Part shown: positions 26,887-36,833 of the stretch, piece by piece
Numbering within the stretch: position 1 is the stretch's first letter
Layout: the number at the start of each line of letters is the position of its first letter
From: Hyaloraphidium curvatum
Taxonomy: Eukaryota; Monoblepharomycota; Hyaloraphidiomycetes; Hyaloraphidiales; Hyaloraphidiaceae
DNA: 64,000 nt
NCBI GenBank assembly: GCA_025558095.1
Contig: JAIVFI010000037.1
Location: forward strand, 248,001-312,000
Direction of reading: 5' to 3'
Translations under genes and position numbers: made by a program
The notes under the pieces: generated by a model
Database searches by the model: none
The model's input: only the letters and a program-made list of their open reading frames with translations
Told to the model about the DNA's origin: nothing

Positions 26887-27397
26887 TCTAAGCGTCCCAC
26901 GCTACAGCTAAAGTCCTCGTTCTCTCTGTCGCTAACTCGGCACTACAGCGTCTAACATCGTGCTCCGCCATCTTGACGTCCTGATTGTGTCCATTTTTTG
27001 AGCTGGCGGATGGCCCCAGCATTCGGTCGCCGTCTCGCTGCATCGGTCCCCAACGTCCGTGCGCAGCTTAATGCTTCGTTGTCATGCACAGAGGGATTTT
27101 ACAGTCCGGAGACGTTCCGAGGTGGCAGAGGCCGGATTTGTAGCGCGTTCGCGAGGAAGAGGTGCGAACGCAGACCGCGGTCCCGAACAGCACAGCACGT
27201 CACCCCTCCGACCCGCTACAGCTCGTGATGGCGCACCGGGATACGGTGGAGAACAGCGCTGGCCGCCAGTAGTCTCTTACGCGATTCCTGGCTCCACCAA
27301 ACGTCGTGGGATGGCCGTACGGGCCGCTCCGCGTGGACCGCCCCAAGACGAGTAGTACTGCCGAGCGAACCCCGACCTGCAAACTCATCCCGCTGAA

Positions 27398-27904
27398 ATG
27401 GCACCTAGGCGGCGCCAGGAGCATCTCGGAAGGCGATGCCGACGGCGCGGCTCCGTTTTGCGCCCGATCGTCGTCGCTACGACGACCGAAGTGCCGCGGT
27501 TGTGTCGAACCGCTGCGCTCCCGTTTCGCGACGTGCCATCGCAGGCATTCCACAGAAAGATGGCCGAGCTCCCAGAATTGCACGTCGGAAACGACTCGAA
27601 GGGGATCTCGGCCGCTCAGACGCCGATTCTGGGGAACCCGCACCGCATCGGTTGGGCGCTTAACCGTGTCGCCCCGCCGGAGCACTGGAAGCAATGGAGG
27701 TCCGGTGGCCGCGGTCTTTCCTCTTTTCCAGCTCAAACGATGATCCGCTTCGTCCGCTGGTGCTTGGAACCGAGATTGACAACCGCCGGCGAGAGGACGA
27801 AGCGGCAAAGGTCTGCCGCTGAATGCCCACGGGAGGCCCGGTCGCGGCAGGTGCAGTTGCAGGAAGAGCGAAAGCGAGCACGAGTCATTTCGCGTGAAAT
27901 CTAG
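27398..27904 (+). CDS. Hypothetical open frame upstream of the Fanzor-like gene
   Basis: A 168-codon frame beginning MAPRRRQEHLGRRCRRR, arginine-rich and without a recognisable domain. Frames on both strands are open here, as expected by chance at this GC content, so coding status is doubtful. It could be an unrecognised 5' exon of the nuclease gene, an element-borne accessory gene, or nothing. Confidence 0.15.
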   Translation: MAPRRRQEHLGRRCRRRGSVLRPIVVATTTEVPRLCRTAALPFRDVPSQAFHRKMAELPELHVGNDSKGISAAQTPILGNPHRIGWALNRVAPPEHWKQWRSGGRGLSSFPAQTMIRFVRWCLEPRLTTAGERTKRQRSAAECPREARSRQVQLQEERKRARVISREI

Positions 27905-28255
27905 GGCCCTCGACGGAGTGGGGCGACAGGCCTTTCGGAAACCGGGGGTCGGGAGCCCGAAGGCCCGAGCGGGGCGGAGTCGCCGACACCCCTGGTCAAA
28001 TGGCTGGTTAAATTGCTGGGCAAATAGGAAATGCCCGTTGCGGCAGACCGCCATGAAGCCGATAGGAAACGGAAACTGGGAAGGGCTTTTGGGCGCGTGA
28101 GACGTGGCCTTGGGTTTAGCGCCGTGTCGGAACGCAACGCGCCGCCGCGCGGCAGCGGCATGGCCGGGCACCAGGTACACTTTTGCACTCCCGTGGACAC
28201 CGCGTCGGACATTTTGGGCCAGTAGCGGCGACCGCGGCGCCGTGGCCGGCCCGCG

Positions 28256-31200
28256 ATGGCCGCGCACGCGGCTGCGTGGGCCAATTTCCTACCCGTACTG
28301 CCTTTGCCGTGGAGCGTACTGTGGAACAATCGGATTCACGGCCGCGATGTCGACATCACGCGGCCGCCGGCGGTGCAGTTCGCCATCTGGAACAACATGC
28401 CTGGGGTCGCTGTTGAAGCCGACGCCTTCAACCTCCCGGCGAACCTGGCCAGGTTCTGCCCAGTTCACGGCAACGCTTGTCCAGCTCCGCAGCAGCTTGC
28501 AGTCGGTCAGATGGTCCAGTTTGTGCAGGGTATTCCGTTCTGCAATTGTAAGTATGAGCCGCCTGCTACCCGACATACGGATCTCTCACACCCAGCGCTC
28601 GCAAGCCGCTTTCCACCAAGGCTTCGAACCGGCATTGGACGTGTTCCTTGGAACCTGCCCAGTCGCCCAACTTCGATGTGAGCAACTTCCGCATTTCCAC
28701 AATGCGCTTGCGGGGGCTTTTGGCTTTATCCTTCGTTTCTACGACGCGACCGCGACGATCCCGGAGCGGCACGTATCGGTGAGTGCGATTTGTGCCGTGT
28801 TTTTCTTGAGTCTGACGCCTCTGCGCAGCATGCACGATACGGCGTGGCGTTGGTCTTTGTCCCCCTCAGCTCTCTTCGTCCGACAACCCTTGTGGCCGCT
28901 GATGTCCCCGACGCATGGATCGAGAGGCCGACGACGGACGTGGTTTTCGACGGGATCCAGGCGTTCTACGGGCGTGCCACCATCTGGGACGACAACATGA
29001 TCTACGGCAACGCCCCGAACAAGACTTGCGTTGACTGCTCCCGCCGTGGCCACCCGAGCAAAGCCTCGTTCTACTGCGAGCAACATAACCCCCGTGCATT
29101 GAATGGCATCAAGGCCTTCGAATGGGATCACGAGGGTGGGCTATACTGGTACCGACCGTACGTCGTGAAGACGAGTTTGGACGCTTTCTGCCGGCATGAG
29201 CCGCTCCGTGGGCTTTTCAAGACCATTTCGGCTGCTACAACCATGGTTTGCTTTGAAGGAGCCCTCTTCCTGCAGTTGTTTTTGTCGCTCTACCCGTTGC
29301 GGTCCGCGGATGCAACCGGGATGTGGGAACCGATCGTGGACCTGAATTTGTCGGATTCCCAAATCCAGAACCTGTTCAAGGCGTTCTATTTCCCGTCGGA
29401 CGATGGCTACGGCAGGGTTTTACAGCTCCTAGACCGTTTCCATCCCCTAGCGCGCGAGGTATTTGTTCAGCACTACCTACCATGCCGGAAAGGAAGGGCG
29501 ACCTGGCCCGGGGACTGGCCTGCAGCCCGCGCGGTCTGCGACAACTTTGACTCTCTGCCAAATCAAGTTGCTGCCAACGTTCGCACGCAGTTCGTGGGCG
29601 CCTGGAAACGCCACGTCGTGTACAACATCGGGGACTGGACCGTGTGGTGGATCAAGGAGCGGCTCAAGGAGCGGATCACGGCTGCTGCGCAGTGGCCAGC
29701 GTGGATGCTTGGCAAGCTGGCCTGGGGCATGTACAACTACTTCACGCTGGGCCGCTCGGACAACCTGGACATCTTCGAAAGGCGCAAGGCGGAACGAAGA
29801 GCAGCAGCTGCTTCGCGGAGGGAGGGAAGAGCACCTGCCGAAGCGGCGGTCCCGGCCGACCACCCGTTCGAGCTACCGACTTTCCGGGCGGAAGATGCCT
29901 GTGGATGGCCACCGTCCACGCTCAACGTGGCGAACCGAATCATTGCTGAGCTGCGCCGGAAGTTTGGACCCGTCGATTGGAGCAAGACGGAGACGGGCGG
30001 CCTGATCTGCAAGGATAACGCCTTCATCGGCAACTACATCCGCTGGCTTAGGTACCTTTCGCTTGCGCGCGAGGAGGCCAACGCGAAGCAGTTTGCGCTT
30101 GTCCCGCTCTACGACTGGTCCAACAAGTTCGTCCTCGTCGATACGATGGTGCTGTATTGGTGCCTCAGGATCGTGGAAGATAGGGTTGGTGGTCTGTGCG
30201 GGACCAAACTGCTTTCTTTTCTGACGCCTAGCTCTACACCGCAAACAGCTCCGTGCATCGGAACAACCCCCGCCGGCGGACCTGAAGCTGCCCAAGACCC
30301 CGGCAGTCTTCTTCGCCGACCACGAGAATCTGCACAACTGGCACCTGTATCTGTTCAACGTCGACGGAGTCTTCCGCAACAAGAGCCCCGAAGCCCGGCG
30401 CAAGCGGAACCGGCGCCGCAAGGAGCAGCGGAGGCGGAGAAAAGCGCAGGAGGCGCAGAGCGGGCAGCGGTTTCAACACAAGCGGGGAGGGTGGAAGCGC
30501 GTGAAGAAGAAGAAGGTGGGCGACGGATCTCCGGATTTCGCCGTACTGGCAACCCATGAGAACTGCTTCCGCAGTCAAAGTCTCGGCCAATACCAGGCGA
30601 TCTCCGCGATTCCAGTTCGATACCCGAGTCCGAGATACCCCAAACAACACCTCCTCCGCCCCCCTTCCCCAAGCCAAAATCCATAGTCTTCGACGGGTCG
30701 TTCGTGGTCAACAACAGCGACGTCTCGATCCAGCTGCACAAGCGGAAGAGAACGTCCGCAACGTCGGACAGGAGCGCTTTCGAGGGTGCCGATGAGGGCT
30801 TCACGCGGGACCCGAACGGGCGCAGCAAGCGCACCGGCACGGGTGCGTGGGTCGGGGACGTGGACAGAATACCGGATCAGGTCAAGGAGAACTTCGACGT
30901 CTTCCCGGACCACACCATCGTCGCGGCGATCGACTTCGGCTGGAAGAATGTAGCAACGTGGGGCTGGACGACGCTGGGCAAGATCAGGGCCGCCGGCAAT
31001 CTCCATGTCTACGACAAGAACCCTCTGGACAACCCGCTACTGTACGACGTGGAGGAGGTCGTTGCAGTCGAGGTGGACGGCGTCGTCATGGACCCCGAGG
31101 GAAGGCCGCTGCTGGCGGCCGACGTCGAGCAGAGAGCGATGTTTGGCGGCACGACGGTCTGGGTCGACGACCCGATGCTCATGGACACGGGTGTCGTCGG

Positions 31201-32081
31201 GATGGACCGCGCAAACATGCCCTGGGTCGCGGACGACGTCGAGGAGAAGGTGGTGGACGGGTGCAAGGTCTACTACCGGAAGGTGAACAAGGGCAACGTC
31301 AAGCTCACCTTTGGCAAGGTCACGGCCGGCAACATCAAAAGGCATACGGGCGCTGCGCGCCGAGAGAAGGAGACCGCCGAGAAGGTCGAGCAGGTCTTTG
31401 GTCGGAAAGACCCCTTCGCCAACCTCGGTTCTCCGCGCACCTGCGTTGTCTCGGAGCTCGAGGAGCACCTGCGCAAGGTGTTCGAAAAGCTGGACCGTGT
31501 TTGGAAAGTGACGCTCGACCCTGATATCGTCAAGCTGCGATTCAAGAGCTACATCGACAAGCAGCGGTTCTACCAGAATACGCTCCCGGCCTGGGTGGTG
31601 GGAGGCAAGGAGAACCTGCGCAAGCCCATCCTCCTGTACCCTGGTGCGGCGAGCCTCGTCTTCAAGAACCAGCGCGGCAACATGCCCGCCTCTGTTCGCA
31701 AGTGTCGCCGCGGCATCGCCCACCGCCTCAACCCCGGCATGTGGCAGTTTGCCATGGACACGGGCGAGGAGTACACCTCTCAAGTGCACGCAGCGGCACA
31801 CTCGTGGGACCACCCCGAGCGATCGCTCGTCTGCATCAACCACGCCGAGGACAGTCCCGGCAAGCGCCCACGCGACCTCCAACGTTGCCAAGGAACAACG
31901 TGTGCGTAACGGTTTCCTTCTGCGCGAGGGGTGAAGCTCACGATCCCCTATAGATTGCTGTGGAGGGCACGTGGCCCGGGACAAGAACTCGGTGAAGGAC
32001 ATCATGAGCGTGGGGCTCAGCAACGTCGTCTTCGGTAAGCGGCCCACGATCTTTACCTACGAATACTGGCGAAACCGTTGA
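28256..32081 (+). CDS. Fanzor/TnpB-like RuvC nuclease, predicted 1168 aa, six exons
   Basis: Predicted eukaryotic RNA-guided nuclease of the Fanzor (TnpB-related) type. Six exons keep frame: 28256-28547, 28663-28778, 28829-30188, 30232-30515, 30575-31901 and 31954-32081. The introns are 43-115 nt. The split RuvC core is C-terminal: RuvC-I AAIDFGWKNVATW (Asp about 804), then RGNMPASVRKCRRGIAHR and DTGEEYTSQ (Glu about 1082/1083, where Fanzors carry a relocated catalytic Glu), and RuvC-III CCGGHVARDKNSVKDI (Asp about 1136). The zinc-ribbon half after TSQ has HX3H (VHAAAH) where CX2C is usual. An N-terminal cysteine cluster CVDCSRRGHPSKASFYCEQH lies near residues 203-222, and a basic linker (RRKRNRRRKEQRRRRK) joins the halves. 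Much longer than typical TnpB. The call rests on motifs and their order. The last splice and N-terminus are the weakest points. Confidence 0.68.
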
Positions 32082-32113
32082 AGACAGTAGCCAGAAAACT
32101 AGTAGCGGCGTCG

Positions 32114-32132
32114 AACCTGCGGAGTGCGGGTT
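32114..32132 (+). ncRNA. Candidate 3' hairpin at the right end (possible guide-RNA scaffold)
   Basis: AACCTGC (32114-32120), loop GGAGT and GCGGGTT (32126-32132) form an uninterrupted 7-bp stem with one G-T pair. It lies 33 nt after the nuclease stop and overlaps the right inverted repeat. In known OMEGA/Fanzor loci the guide RNA overlaps the 3' end of the nuclease gene and runs toward the right element end, so this is where a scaffold would be expected. No transcript evidence is available. Confidence 0.25.
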
Positions 32133-32135
32133 TCT
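32122..32135 (-). repeat. Right copy of the 14-nt inverted repeat
   Basis: GAGTGCGGGTTTCT is the exact reverse complement of 26873-26886. It sits 41 nt after the nuclease stop and 88 bp before the QCR6 start codon, and would bound a unit of about 5.26 kb containing the nuclease gene. Confidence 0.55.
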
Positions 32136-32222
32136 GATGTAGCCGCACGAGGAAAATCCTTTAGACCTTCCTTTCCGTGGCGCCAAACTTCGTCCGTGCC
32201 CTGACCGCGTATCCTGGGCGCC

Positions 32223-32885
32223 ATGTCTGAAGAACCTGAGGACCCGAAGCCCCAGCTGGTCGAGGAGTGTGAGTAGGGGGTCAACGGAGGCACACGGGCT
32301 CGGTCAGGGATGTGTGCAGCGTCGCCGTGGCGTCGACGTCTCTGCTTCCCACGGACCTGGGGACATCTTGCCCGCTGTTGACGACAATTATGGGCGCTCA
32401 ATTGTGCTGGAGTCTCTGCGATTGGCGCCGGCACCTTCGGACGGGAGGATGGCGGATGGCGTTGGGTCTCGGAGGCATTCGAACTCAACCGTGGGTCCGA
32501 TCCGCCAGGCAAGGAGTCGGACCACTGCAAGCACCTCCAACACGTCTATGAGCACTGCGCGGAGAGGTGGGCTCGTCCGGAAGCCGCGATGGACGGGCTC
32601 GGAGCCTGATTCGGACTGGTCGGACACGCAGGATCGAGAAGGAGGGAGGCGAGCAGAACTGCGTGCTGGAGTTCTTTGACCTCTTGGAGTGCATAGTACG
32701 TGATGGTGCTCGATGACTACTCGTTCTCTCTAACCCGCGGTCGCGCGTCCCCCTAGGATCACTGCGTTGGGTGAGTAGGGTCAGGTAACTCAGGGTAACG
32801 TCTCTGACCGCGGTCCACATGCTACCTCCTGGTGGGAATCTTGCTATCGACTTCTAGGCCGAAGCTGTTCAAGCAGCTGGTGTAA
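32223..32885 (+). CDS. QCR6: Cytochrome bc1 complex hinge protein (QCR6/UQCRH)
   Basis: Small acidic subunit of mitochondrial complex III that bridges cytochrome c1 and cytochrome c. Exon 1 from ATG 32223 reads MSEEPEDPKPQLVEEC. Middle exons contain CKHLQHVYEHCAERV and QNCVLEFFDLLEC, the twin-cysteine helical hairpin. The last junction joins DHCVG to PKLFKQLV (intron GTGAGT...TTCTAG), ending at TAA 32883-32885. The CX(n)C pairs and the DHCV..KLF tail are family signatures. Several short introns, with the middle boundaries approximate. Confidence 0.85.
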
Positions 32886-33132
32886 ACGGTAGTGACTAGC
32901 ACGACAGCCTTACTCCTTTGGGTGCCGCCAGCGAATCGGCTTCTCGCGTCAATCTAGGACGTCGATACTGTTTAGGTCGCTGTCTGTGAATGATTTTGTC
33001 CAATGCTCGCGGGCGGATGCGCAGTCGAAGCACGGCGGCTGACTGGGTCGTGGGGGCGCTTGCAGTGACTCGACTTCCGTGCCCGCAAACTCCAACCTCA
33101 GCAGCGAGCCACTCCCCCCGCCGGAGCCCGCC

Positions 33133-34533
33133 ATGGAGCCCGACGGCAGTAGCTCAACGGCGAGCAGTCCGCTCTCCGACACCGTGGAGGTCTACGGTGG
33201 CTTCGTAGGCCTCGAGACTCCGGGCCAGTCTCCCGGTGTGGCTTTCCAAGTCGCCGGCTTCGCCCCGCAAGGCCCGAGCTCCCCTGACCAACGGAACACC
33301 AAGATTCCGATGCACTTTGGGGCTGCCTTCTCGAGGTACGCGGTGGTTTAGGAGCCGGGGGGCCGGCTGCAATCGTGGCCGGTCGATGACGGTGCGCCGA
33401 CAGCTTCGTTCAACCTCCCTTCATCCGGAGTTCGAAGGACACTTACCACGTTTTCGTGGGCGATCTTTCGAACGCCGTGACGGCCGAAAGCTTGAAAGCG
33501 GCCTTCAGCGCCTACAACGTCCACGACGCGCGGGTTGGGACGACTGACTCCGTTGCACTTTCGTTGTGTACTCAGTTTCTTCTTCTCCAGGTGGTCATGG
33601 ACTACACGACGGGCCGCACCCGGGGTTATGGCTTCGCCTGCTTCAAAAATCGCGAGGATGCTGCCAGGGCGATTGAGGAAAAGAACGGCAGCTGGCTGGG
33701 CGGGAGGTCCGTGAGGGTCTCCTGGGGTTCCCGCGGACTGCAGCCGGACGGAACTCTGCCTCCGACCTCAAGCGATCGCTCGCAAAAGTCTCGTAAGTCG
33801 CTCGGCATGTCATCGGCCTTCTCTTAATCACGGAAGACGACTCTCCAGCCGGCCGAAGGTCTTCGCTGCAAGAAATCCGGACGCAGAGCCCCATCACCAA
33901 CACGACTGTGTGTAAGTAGCTTGTTCTTTATCGTCGTCTCATTGTGAACTCGAAGCTGACGTGCCCGACAAGACATTGCCAACATACCCCAGATGCAGAC
34001 GGATACCGAAGTCGCGAGGCTTTTCGAGCCGTTCGGGTTGATTCTGGACATTAGGCAACAATGGGCCCGCGGATACGCCTTCGTCACGTTCGTCGCACGT
34101 ATTGAAATCCAGCGCGACTCAACATACTGATCGATCACTCTCCAGGATGGAGAACCACGAGAGCGCCAGCCGCGCGATCCACTCGCTCAACGGGGCCGAG
34201 TACTGCGGAAGGAAGCTGAAGGTGCGATCGGAACCTGCGGTAACGCGATCTCTCGGCTGACGCCTGTGGCAGTGCTCGTGGGGCAGAGAGAAATGGGGCT
34301 ACGGCATGGAGGCCGAACCCCTGATCTACGATGCCTTCGGCAACGGCTTCGTGGGGGATCCCAACGCTCTCGCGGACGGCTGGGTGTTCCCCGCCATGCA
34401 GCAGCAGTACGTCGACGGCTCGGAGAGCGACACGGAATCGATTCCCGGCGGCGTTACATATCCGATGTACCCGCAGCAGGTCTACTTCATCCCGGGGATG
34501 GTGGCGCCGCAGTACGCGGAGGCAATGTACTAG
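33133..34533 (+). CDS. Pub1/TIA1-like RNA-binding protein with two visible RRMs
   Basis: Poly(U)/AU-rich RNA-binding protein of the TIA-1/Pub1/Nam8 group. ATG 33133 opens a Ser/Pro-rich leader (MEPDGSSSTASSPLSD). RRM-A: KDTYHVFVGDLSNAV (RNP2 VFVGDL) and TRGYGFACF (RNP1), ending VRVSWGSRG. RRM-B: TVYIANIPQM (RNP2), ARGYAFVTF (RNP1), ending LKCSWGREKWGYG. The C-terminus is acidic and Tyr/Pro/Met-rich (YPQQVYFIPGM). The canonical first RRM of TIA1/Pub1 is not visible upstream, so the gene is either a two-RRM relative or missing an unrecognised 5' exon. Introns of about 50-80 nt near 33345-33433, 33540-33590, 33795-33848, 33905-33975, 34097-34144 and 34222-34270. Convergent with DCN1. Confidence 0.82.
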
Positions 34534-34589
34534 GAGTCTTGAATCGCCAATCTTGCGTTTGCTTCAGCGACTCCGCCGGCCGTCCAAGT

Positions 34590-35916
34590 CTATCCCTCCC
34601 CATGCGTCTCGCGGTAGTACTCCACAAAGCTGTCGATCGTGGACGGCCATGCGCCTGCAGAGCGCCAGATAAGCTGGGATCGATTGCAGGCGAGTCTGCG
34701 CTAGTCACCGTCCGAGTCGTAGTTGCTGAGGTCCGGATTCGTTGTCCGGAGAAAGTCGAGAAGCTGGCGGCAACAATGAGCGTACTGGATCGGGCGCGGC
34801 AAGAAACGAGGAACGCACCAAGTTCCAAGTATCCCGGCTGATCGCCTTGCTGTGCTTCTCCTGCGGCCAGTTGTCATGAGTCCAGCGTCGAGGCATGCCG
34901 AACGCCAACCAACCTTGACAAAAGTGATCCATTCCTCTGCGAGCGGGTACTTTGGCGAAAGAAGAAGCTGCAAGAAGGCTGGTTGGCGACGATGCACGTT
35001 CGTCATGGAAGCTGCCCACCTCCCAATACGCAACGGCGATCTCAACCGCTAGGAGCGGGATCAGACGTCGAACACATACGCGCCATTGAATTAGACGTAC
35101 GCAAGCTCTTTTGTCCCTCGGACCGCGCAAAGTTGAAGGCAAACTGGTACACGTCCCGGAACTTGCTTTCGTCGTCGAGTTCGGCGCGGAGCATTGGTAG
35201 CGAGTGCTTCATCTTGTCTAGGGTATCGCACCTGGCGAGGGCAAGCGGGTCAGCGAACCGGACCGTCCAGCGCCACACATTGCAGCCGACCGAAGCTTGG
35301 TCCAGCCCTGCCGAAGCGACGGGGTGAGCGGGCAGATAAAGGGTCGAGATGGATGCCGATCGCACCTTTAGCCAGCCGTCCTTCGTGAACTCGGCCATCC
35401 GTTGGGCCCCAAGGTGAAACGCAATGACCAGCATGACCTTGTCCGACGGATCGACCTCCAGATCGTTGCACAGCGCCTCCACGCCCTCGATGCCGATGAC
35501 CTCCTCCCCGGCCTCTGCAGATCGGGTGCCGGAGACGACATTTCGGAAGCCGCGGGTTCCAGAGCAAGATGGCCTAATCAGCGATGGCCTGCCGGGCCTC
35601 CGGGCGCGACGCACCCTGGTACTTGGCGAAAAGCCGGTTCAGGTCGGCAGTGTTCACGTTCGACGAGCTCGGCCGCGCCTGCGACTCCCCCCCGCTCATG
35701 AAGAACGAGTCCACGGCCAATTCCAGGTTCCAGCCGGCCGCATTGAGGTACGTCTTGGCCGTCTTCTCGCTGCGCGACGCGTGGGAACGCGTCCGGATCG
35801 GCGGGCCGGCCGGTGAGCGCGCGCGGGGCAGATCGCATCGCGCCGTCGTACTTGGCATTGGTGAAGGAAATGAACTTGTTGATCTTCTCTTTCTGTCCGG
35901 GCTTCAGGGACAGCAT
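34590..35916 (-). CDS. DCN1: DCN1-like cullin neddylation E3 (DCUN1D)
   Basis: Scaffold-type E3 that promotes NEDD8 transfer from UBC12 to cullins. ATG 35916 begins MLSLKPGQKEKINKFISFTNA, followed after an intron by the UBA-like helix EKTAKTYLNAAGWNLELAVDSFF and LNRLFAKYQ. The PONY domain follows: GIEGVEALCNDLEVDPSDKVML, FHLGAQRMAEFTKDGWL, KFRDVYQFAFNFARSEGQK, KYPLAEEWITF and KAISRDTWNLV. Removing a last intron (GTGACT...CTGCAG) restores NYDSDGAWPSTIDSFVEYYRE, the Cul-binding C-terminus with the DAD-type patch, ending at TAG 34592-34590. Divergent from uS14, 135 bp between starts. Confidence 0.9.
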
Positions 35917-36051
35917 CGTGGAGCGGTGGGCCGGGAATGGGACTGACTATTGGTGCGGAGGGTCCCTTGGCGGTCGCGCCTCGTTGGGTTAGATTTTCGC
36001 CAACCCATCAACATCGATCACACTTTCGGCCGCCCAACCCGCCCATCGACC

Positions 36052-36576
36052 ATGGTGAGCTCGGAGACCGACGGGAGGCGGAGATTTATGGCCTGTGGAC
36101 GGGTCTGCTGGGCGTGGGGCGGGTGTCGGGCGCGTGGGGACTCTTGTGGGGAGGCGGAACGCGGGACCGGTGGACTCTGCTCCCACTCTGGCGGACTCGG
36201 GGGCGGCTGGGCACAGGCTGGCGGCTACTTTTCTGGGGCTACGGGGATCCTTCTCTGGACGGGAACTGACGGGAGGGCGCCGTTGCCAGTCGCACGACGC
36301 TGTGTGGTTCTCCAGGCCGAGGCGGTACGGCAAGGGCTCGCGCCAGTGGTGGGTTCCAGCGCCTGCCGGGCCTCGCTCCCCCTCTGAACGATTAGTTGCC
36401 TGTCTGCTCTCCGTGGCTCGCCGCGTGCCTGCCGGGTCGCCGTCTGTCTGTTCCGCCGTGCCAACAGCCGCGTCTGCGCGCACCAGGCCGGCCTCATCCG
36501 CAAGTACGGCCTCGACATCTGCCGCCAGTGCTTCCGGGAAAAGAGCTCGGACATTGGCTTTTTGAAGACCCGGTGA
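36052..36576 (+). CDS. RPS29: 40S ribosomal protein uS14 (RPS29) with a start-codon-only first exon
   Basis: Zinc-binding small-subunit protein. The protein is [56 protein letters not shown]: 56 residues, the universal size, with both CX2C pairs. Assembly requires an exon holding only ATG (36052-36054) followed directly by GTGAGC. A 237-nt intron ends at CCAG 36291, and TCG CAC GAC continues as SHDA. The second intron (donor GTGGGT after CAGTG, acceptor CAACAG) restores CRVC. No ATG begins exon 2 in frame. The sequence is closest in style to fungal RPS29. Confidence 0.92.
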
Positions 36577-36833
36577 TTCGCCGGACCAGGTGGGCGGGGC
36601 GTGTGGAAGGCGATGGAAAACCAGGCTGACGCCGTCTGCGGCAGGCGAGGGCTACCTGCAACTCAGTATGCTGTTGCAGAGACGCCTTTGTACATTACAT
36701 CGGTAATGGAAGCTTCGATTTCCTGAAGGAGTTGCCGTGTGCGGGCGTGGATGTCTAGTTTACGAGAGCCGGACAGAGGGCCCGTGGGACAACGTCAACG
36801 GCAGCAGTCTATGGCCAAGCACATGGAAACCAT

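Larger units (their letters stand above)
26752..28255. other. Gene-poor 1.5 kb preceding the Fanzor-like gene
   Basis: No conserved protein is recognisable on either strand. It contains a TATA-like stretch (26854-26859), the left copy of the 14-nt inverted repeat (26873-26886), a small perfect hairpin AGCGT-CCC-ACGCT (26892-26904), and overlapping open frames on both strands that look like GC-rich chance frames. It may be the left arm of a mobile element, with the nuclease promoter or 5' UTR. Confidence 0.5.

Noticed and set aside
26960-27010. Sm-site-like tccattttttgag as part of a spliceosomal snRNA
   Set aside because: No U1, U2, U4 or U5 signature sequence (5' splice-site pairing, branch-point pairing or the U5 loop) is present nearby.
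27200-28267. 355-codon open frame on the minus strand
   Set aside because: Composition is typical of GC-rich chance frames, it has no motif, and frames on the other strand are open over the same bases.
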